From: DAIOEK01 sp964600595
GTDB taxonomy: Bacteria > Chloroflexota > Anaerolineae > Anaerolineales > Anaerolineaceae
Reading direction: 5' to 3'
Length of the DNA stretch: 19,443 nt
Assembly (NCBI GenBank): GCA_964600595.1
Contig: CAZRKL010000033.1
Coordinates: forward strand, 1 to 19,443
In this document: piece by piece, positions 15,276 to 19,443 of the stretch
Position numbering within the stretch: the first letter of the stretch is position 1
Layout: each line of letters opens with the position of its first letter
Notes under the pieces: model-generated
Told to the model about the DNA's origin: nothing
The model's database searches: none
The model's input: the letters and a program-made list of their open reading frames with translations, nothing else
Translations under genes and position numbers: made by a program

Positions 15276-15578
15276 ATGGTGCCACTGAGTTATTATCTGG
15301 CGTTATCTGCAATTATGTTCGTTCTCGGCACCTTCGGCGTGGTTAGCCGGCGGAATCCGATTGTAATGTTCATGTCTCTCGAACTGATGTTCAACGCGGC
15401 AAATCTGGCTTTTGTGGCTTTTGCCCGCTATTACAACATGCTTAACGGGCAGATCTTCGTATTCTTTGTGATGGTGGTGGCTGCTGCCGAGGTGGCGGTG
15501 GGTCTTGCATTGATCGTAGTGATCTTCCGTAACCGCCATAATATTGATGTTGATGAAATGAATACCTTGAAGGAATAG
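15276..15578 (+). CDS. nuoK: NADH-quinone oxidoreductase subunit K
   Basis: NuoK is a small antiporter-like membrane subunit, with three helices in 100 residues. The two glutamates needed for proton transfer in E. coli NuoK, Glu36 and Glu72, are at exactly the same positions here (MSLELMFNAANL and AAAEVAVGLA). The frame extends upstream into nuoJ, but the ATG at 15276, with GGGAGG 9 bases upstream, gives the usual 100-residue length. It is followed by nuoL after 13 bases. Confidence 0.97.
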   Translation: MVPLSYYLALSAIMFVLGTFGVVSRRNPIVMFMSLELMFNAANLAFVAFARYYNMLNGQIFVFFVMVVAAAEVAVGLALIVVIFRNRHNIDVDEMNTLKE

Positions 15579-15591
15579 GGGAAAGACGCTT

Positions 15592-17574
15592 ATGGAATTA
15601 TCCAGCCTTCCTGCAGGAACGTATTTCAACCTGGTGCCCTGGGTCGTCTTCTTCCCATTAATTGGTCTGGTGCTGAACCTTTTTCTGACCAACCGGGCAT
15701 CTGAAAAGGTCTATGGGATTGTAGCCAGTCTGGCTTCTGGTGCTTCCTTTGTGGTAGCCAGTCTGCTGCTTCTCTCGTTGAACAAGCACCCTGAAGCGGT
15801 GGTTGTGCCATTTGCCGAGTGGATAAACGTGGGCAATCTTTCGATTAATTGGGCTTTCCGCGTGGATACCCTCTCGGTGACGATGATGATGGTTGTCGCC
15901 GGGGTTGGCACACTCATTCATGTTTATTCCATCGGCTATATGCATGAAGATGTGCGAATTCAGGGAGACACTTCCCGGTACAGCCGCTTCTTCATTTTCC
16001 TGAACCTCTTCATCGTAATGATGATGGTACTGGTCAGCGCAGAGAGCTATCTGATGACCTTTGTTGGCTGGGAAGGGGTTGGTTTGTGCTCTTACCTGCT
16101 GATCGGGTTCTGGTTCGAAAAAGGGAAGGATGGCGATGGGAATGCCATTGCCGCCAAGAAAGCCTTCCTGACCAACCGGATTGGGGATTTTGGGTTCATC
16201 ACAGCCATGTTCCTCATCTTTGGCATCTTTGGCAGTCTGGACTTCACCAAAGTATTCTCTGTTGCCCGTTCTGGGGGAGTGGATGCCGCTCCCTGGCTAT
16301 TATTGGCGCTGAATCTCTTCCTCCTTCTGGCTGTCACGGGTAAATCAGCCCAGGTGCCGTTGTTTGTCTGGCTGCCGGATGCAATGGCGGGTCCCACCCC
16401 GGTTTCTGCACTCATTCATGCGGCGACCATGGTCACTGCTGGAGTGTATCTGGTCGCCCGTTCATCACCTCTATTCGCACTGCACTCTGCCGCGGGTACC
16501 GTTGTAGCGGTTCTCGGTGCTGTGACTGCCCTGTTTGCCGCTACCATTGCGGTTGGGCAGTACGATATTAAGAAAGTACTGGCTTATTCCACGATCAGTC
16601 AGCTTGGTTTTATGGTTGCAGCGGTGGGAATGGGCGCCTATGTAGCGGGGATCTTCCACCTCGCTACCCATGCCTTCTTTAAGGCACTCCTCTTCCTATC
16701 TTCCGGTTCGGTGATCCAGGGCGTGGAGTTTGGACATCATCATGCTCCGCATGATGCGCATGGCGCGGAATTCGACCCTCAGGATATGCGTAATATGGGC
16801 GGATTGCGCATCCGCATGAAAACCACGTTTTGGGTTTATCTCATCGGTGCGCTTGCCCTGGCAGGCATACCACCTCTGGCAGGCTTCTTTTCCAAAGATG
16901 AAATCCTTGCTTACGCCAGCGAGAATAATCCGCTGGTCCTTGCCATGCTTGTCGCAGCAGCCTTTCTGACGGCTTTCTACATGGGCAGACAGGTGTGGAT
17001 GGTTTTCTTTGGTCATCCGCGCAGTGATGCCGCTGAAGGTGCCAAGGAAAGCCCCGCGGTCATGACCATCCCGCTCATTATTCTGGCGGCGCTTTCCATT
17101 GTAGGCGGTGCTTTAAATCTGCCAAATATTGAAGTCCTTGGACATTGGCTGGAGCATACCATTCTTGAAGCGCATCACGTGACATTTTCCATCGTGGTGG
17201 CGGGCATCTCCGTTGCGGTAGCCCTGGGTGGAATTTTGTTTGCCTGGTTCTTTTATGGCCGTAAACCTCTCTCCGCAGGTCAGGCTGATCCACTCGCCCG
17301 GCTGTTGGGTCCACTCTTTAAGGCGTTTGAACGCAAGTGGTGGGTGGATGAGATCTATGATGTGCTCTTTCTTACTCCGTACAAAGACACATCTCAATTA
17401 CTTGCGCAGCCTGTCGATCAGGGCGTAGTGGATGGTGCGGTCAACGGGTTGGGAAAACTCACAGCAGCCTTCTCCCGTGTGTTTCGTGCCATGCAGAATG
17501 GGCGCGTTAGAGTGTATGCGCTGTACATGATGATTGGTGTTGCAGCTATTATGGGCTATCTGATCTTGAGATAA
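15592..17574 (+). CDS. nuoL: NADH-quinone oxidoreductase subunit L
   Basis: NuoL is the distal proton-pumping, Mrp antiporter-like subunit; its C-terminal lateral helix runs along the membrane arm. The 660 residues include the channel residues that correspond to E. coli Glu144, Lys229, His254, Lys342 and Lys399: Glu161 (GWEGVG), Lys251 (GKSAQVPLF), His276 (SALIHAATM), Lys364 (AFFKALLFL) and Lys435 (FFSKDEIL). Between the last two lies a His-rich loop (HHHAPHDAH, 382-390) that makes this region about 14 residues longer than in E. coli. The lateral helix and its final membrane anchor occupy about 530-660. A GGGGAAAG ribosome site precedes the ATG. Confidence 0.98.
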   Translation: MELSSLPAGTYFNLVPWVVFFPLIGLVLNLFLTNRASEKVYGIVASLASGASFVVASLLLLSLNKHPEAVVVPFAEWINVGNLSINWAFRVDTLSVTMMMVVAGVGTLIHVYSIGYMHEDVRIQGDTSRYSRFFIFLNLFIVMMMVLVSAESYLMTFVGWEGVGLCSYLLIGFWFEKGKDGDGNAIAAKKAFLTNRIGDFGFITAMFLIFGIFGSLDFTKVFSVARSGGVDAAPWLLLALNLFLLLAVTGKSAQVPLFVWLPDAMAGPTPVSALIHAATMVTAGVYLVARSSPLFALHSAAGTVVAVLGAVTALFAATIAVGQYDIKKVLAYSTISQLGFMVAAVGMGAYVAGIFHLATHAFFKALLFLSSGSVIQGVEFGHHHAPHDAHGAEFDPQDMRNMGGLRIRMKTTFWVYLIGALALAGIPPLAGFFSKDEILAYASENNPLVLAMLVAAAFLTAFYMGRQVWMVFFGHPRSDAAEGAKESPAVMTIPLIILAALSIVGGALNLPNIEVLGHWLEHTILEAHHVTFSIVVAGISVAVALGGILFAWFFYGRKPLSAGQADPLARLLGPLFKAFERKWWVDEIYDVLFLTPYKDTSQLLAQPVDQGVVDGAVNGLGKLTAAFSRVFRAMQNGRVRVYALYMMIGVAAIMGYLILR

Positions 17575-17584
17575 GGGACGGAAT

Positions 17585-19072
17585 ATGGACTATCCGCTGA
17601 ATCCACTCACTTTACTCACCTTTCTGCCTGTGCTGGGAGTCGTTCTCGTCCTCCTGTTGTCAGAAGAGCGCAAAGAAGCCATCCGCTGGGTGGCACTGAT
17701 CATAAGTTTGCTCGTGTTTGGGGTATCTCTCTGGGTGCTTTCTATCTTCGATCCGCAGAATACGCGGCTGCAATTGGTAACCCGCCAGAATTGGTTCACC
17801 CTAGGCAGCAGCCCCATCAGCTATTTTCTGGGGATTGATGGGCTGAGCATTTTGCTGGTATTGCTCACCACCTTCCTTACGCCCATCTCAATACTCTCCA
17901 CCTGGTCTGCGGTTAAGGAAAATGTTAAAGGTTTTATGGCTTTCTTCCTGCTGCTTGAAACAGGCATGCTGGGCGTATTTCTTGCGCAGGATTTGATTTT
18001 GTTCTATATCTTCTGGGAATTCACCCTTATCCCTATGTATTTCTTGATTGGTATATGGGGTGGTGAGCGGCGTGTCTACGCAGCTGTCAAATTCTTCCTG
18101 TTTACCATGTTTGGTTCGTTACTGATGCTGGCTGCCATCCTGTGGTTGGGATTAAATCAAGGGACATTTGCCACACCCGACCTGGTCGGTGGCAGTGGGT
18201 TGCCCTACCAGACCCAGTTATGGCTTTTCCTGGCATTTGCGCTGGCATTTGCCATTAAGGTTCCCATGTTTCCGCTGCATACCTGGCTGCCCGATGCCCA
18301 TGTGGAAGCACCCACGGCAGGCTCAGTTATCCTCGCTGGTGTATTGCTGAAGATGGGCTCTTATGGTTTCCTGCGCTTCAACCTGCCGCTCTTCCCGCAG
18401 GTGGCGGTCCAGGCTGCCCCGTGGATGGCACTACTGGCAGTGATCGGAATCCTCTATGGTGCCGCGGTTGCATTCGTCCAACCGGATGTGAAAAAGCTGG
18501 TCGCGTATTCATCAGTGAGCCATCTGGGTTTTGTGATGCTGGGTCTGTTTGCCCTGAACGCACAGGGCGTGGAAGGCAGTATTTTGCAGATGATCAACCA
18601 TGGATTAAGTACCGGGGCTCTGTTTTTGATAGTCGGCATGATCTATGAACGACGGCATACCCGTCTGATGGCGGATTTTGGCGGCTTGTGGAAGGTCATG
18701 CCCGTATTGGGCACACTCACCATGGTGGTGATGCTCTCTTCAGTAGGTTTGCCCGGTCTGAACGGCTTTGTAGGTGAATTCACCATTCTGTTGGGCGCTT
18801 ATACTTCCAAAGCCATTGGATACGGTTTGGTAGCCATAACTGCGGCGCTGGGGGTAATTCTTGCGGCGGTTTACCTGCTGCACATGTACCAGAAGGTCTT
18901 TCTGGGGCAAGTGACCCACGAAGAGAACCGGTCGCTGCTGGATCTTTCCACCCGCGAAATCATCACCCTGTTGCCCATCCTGATCCTGATCTTCTGGATC
19001 GGGGTTTATCCAAAACCATTTTTTAGCCTGATTTCTCCCGCAGTAGCCGCTTTGCTGCAGGTTCTGCCATAA
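17585..19072 (+). CDS. nuoM: NADH-quinone oxidoreductase subunit M
   Basis: NuoM is the middle antiporter-like proton-pumping subunit. The 495 residues form about 14 helices. Expected channel residues are present: Glu145 (FWEFTLIPMYFLIG), Lys225 (FAIKVPMFPLHTWLPDAH), Lys256 (GVLLKMGSYG) and Glu398 (GFVGEFTILLG). The PDVKKLVAYSSVSHLGFVMLG phrase is typical of the family. It starts 10 bases after nuoL with AAGGGACGG upstream of the ATG and ends 12 bases before nuoN. Confidence 0.98.
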   Translation: MDYPLNPLTLLTFLPVLGVVLVLLLSEERKEAIRWVALIISLLVFGVSLWVLSIFDPQNTRLQLVTRQNWFTLGSSPISYFLGIDGLSILLVLLTTFLTPISILSTWSAVKENVKGFMAFFLLLETGMLGVFLAQDLILFYIFWEFTLIPMYFLIGIWGGERRVYAAVKFFLFTMFGSLLMLAAILWLGLNQGTFATPDLVGGSGLPYQTQLWLFLAFALAFAIKVPMFPLHTWLPDAHVEAPTAGSVILAGVLLKMGSYGFLRFNLPLFPQVAVQAAPWMALLAVIGILYGAAVAFVQPDVKKLVAYSSVSHLGFVMLGLFALNAQGVEGSILQMINHGLSTGALFLIVGMIYERRHTRLMADFGGLWKVMPVLGTLTMVVMLSSVGLPGLNGFVGEFTILLGAYTSKAIGYGLVAITAALGVILAAVYLLHMYQKVFLGQVTHEENRSLLDLSTREIITLLPILILIFWIGVYPKPFFSLISPAVAALLQVLP

Positions 19073-19084
19073 AGGGGATGCGCG

Positions 19085-19443
19085 ATGACGATACTGGATT
19101 TTCTTTCCCTCCTACCCCATACAGTTTTACTGGTTTGGGCTGCCATCCTGCTCCTGGTGGACCTTGCCATCCCGAAGCATCGCAAAGGGATTACCGCGCT
19201 GCTGGCAGCGATTGGATTGGCAATCGCGCTGGTGCTTGTGATCGCTCAAACCGGACAGAACCAGCTATCTTATAACCGCATGGCGGTAGTGGATGGTTTC
19301 TCAATCTTTCTAAATATTCTCTATCCATTGGCGGGGATTGCGGCTGTAGCGATTGCGCCAGACTATCTGCGCAGGTTTAACCTGGAGCGGGGTGAATATT
19401 ACCCGTTATTGCTCTTCTCCATTGCCGGGATGATGCTCATGTC
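19085..19443 (+). CDS. nuoN: NADH-quinone oxidoreductase subunit N, 5' part
   Basis: The last 359 bases encode the first 119 residues of NuoN, the antiporter-like subunit next to NuoK and NuoJ, and the gene runs off the right edge. The protein begins MTILDFLSLLPHTVLLVWAA and shows membrane segments near 7-26, 37-54 and 75-92, with the DGFSIFLNILYPLAG and GEYYPLLLFSIAGMMLM phrases expected at these positions. The ATG at 19085 has AGGGG 7 bases upstream. The nearby ATG at 19078 is in a different frame. Its place after nuoM confirms the identity. Confidence 0.93.
   Translation, partial: MTILDFLSLLPHTVLLVWAAILLLVDLAIPKHRKGITALLAAIGLAIALVLVIAQTGQNQLSYNRMAVVDGFSIFLNILYPLAGIAAVAIAPDYLRRFNLERGEYYPLLLFSIAGMMLM

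Noticed and set aside
1..19443. CRISPR arrays, tRNA or rRNA genes, insertion sequences and phage genes.
   Set aside because: No spaced direct repeats, clover-leaf-like sequences, transposase motifs or terminal inverted repeats were seen on either strand.

Overview
The window looks like a stretch of bacterial chromosome, most probably from Chloroflexota, class Anaerolineae. That assignment is an inference from the style of the complex I genes (separate nuoC and nuoD, a Thermus-sized NuoD) and from the company of YccF, SRPBCC, DUF362 and polyferredoxin genes; no rRNA or other marker is present to confirm it. The DNA is tightly packed. The longest gap without a gene is about 150 bases (192-344), and there are no tRNAs, CRISPR arrays, insertion sequences or obvious pseudogenes.

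Left part (1-6251): accessory genes, mostly on the minus strand. The window opens with the 5' end of a minus-strand gene of uncertain family (1-191), divergent from a small plus-strand membrane protein (345-902). Then come three minus-strand genes that may form a unit read from right to left: a fatty acid 2-hydroxylase-like di-iron membrane enzyme (3572-4204), a Tat-exported DUF362 lipoprotein (2489-3523), and a large membrane polyferredoxin (961-2499). The polyferredoxin appears to be a NapH-like module fused to a NapG-like module through an internal twin-arginine segment. Its start overlaps the end of the DUF362 gene, so the two are probably made together. Further right on the minus strand are a two-CBS-domain protein with its own promoter and terminator (4314-4709), and a pair encoding an SRPBCC membrane protein and a YccF protein (6194 down to 4842), ending in a strong hairpin.

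Right part (6289-19443): a canonical respiratory complex I operon, nuoA-B-C-D-E-F-G-H-I-J-K-L-M-N, all on the plus strand and in standard order, with nuoN cut by the window edge. A good sigma70-type promoter (TTGTCG, 17 bases, TATAAT) lies just before nuoA. Genes overlap or are separated by fewer than 20 bases, so it reads as one transcript. NuoE, NuoF and NuoG form the NADH-oxidising arm; NuoB, C, D and I carry electrons to quinone; NuoA, H and J-N form the proton-pumping arm. The iron-sulfur ligands, including those for the off-path N7 cluster in NuoG, and the main proton-channel residues of NuoK, L and M are present, so the enzyme should be functional and NADH-dependent.

The complex I operon is ordinary. 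The part most worth a second look is the DUF362 / NapH-NapG fusion pair, which looks like a membrane-crossing electron-transfer module of unknown substrate.
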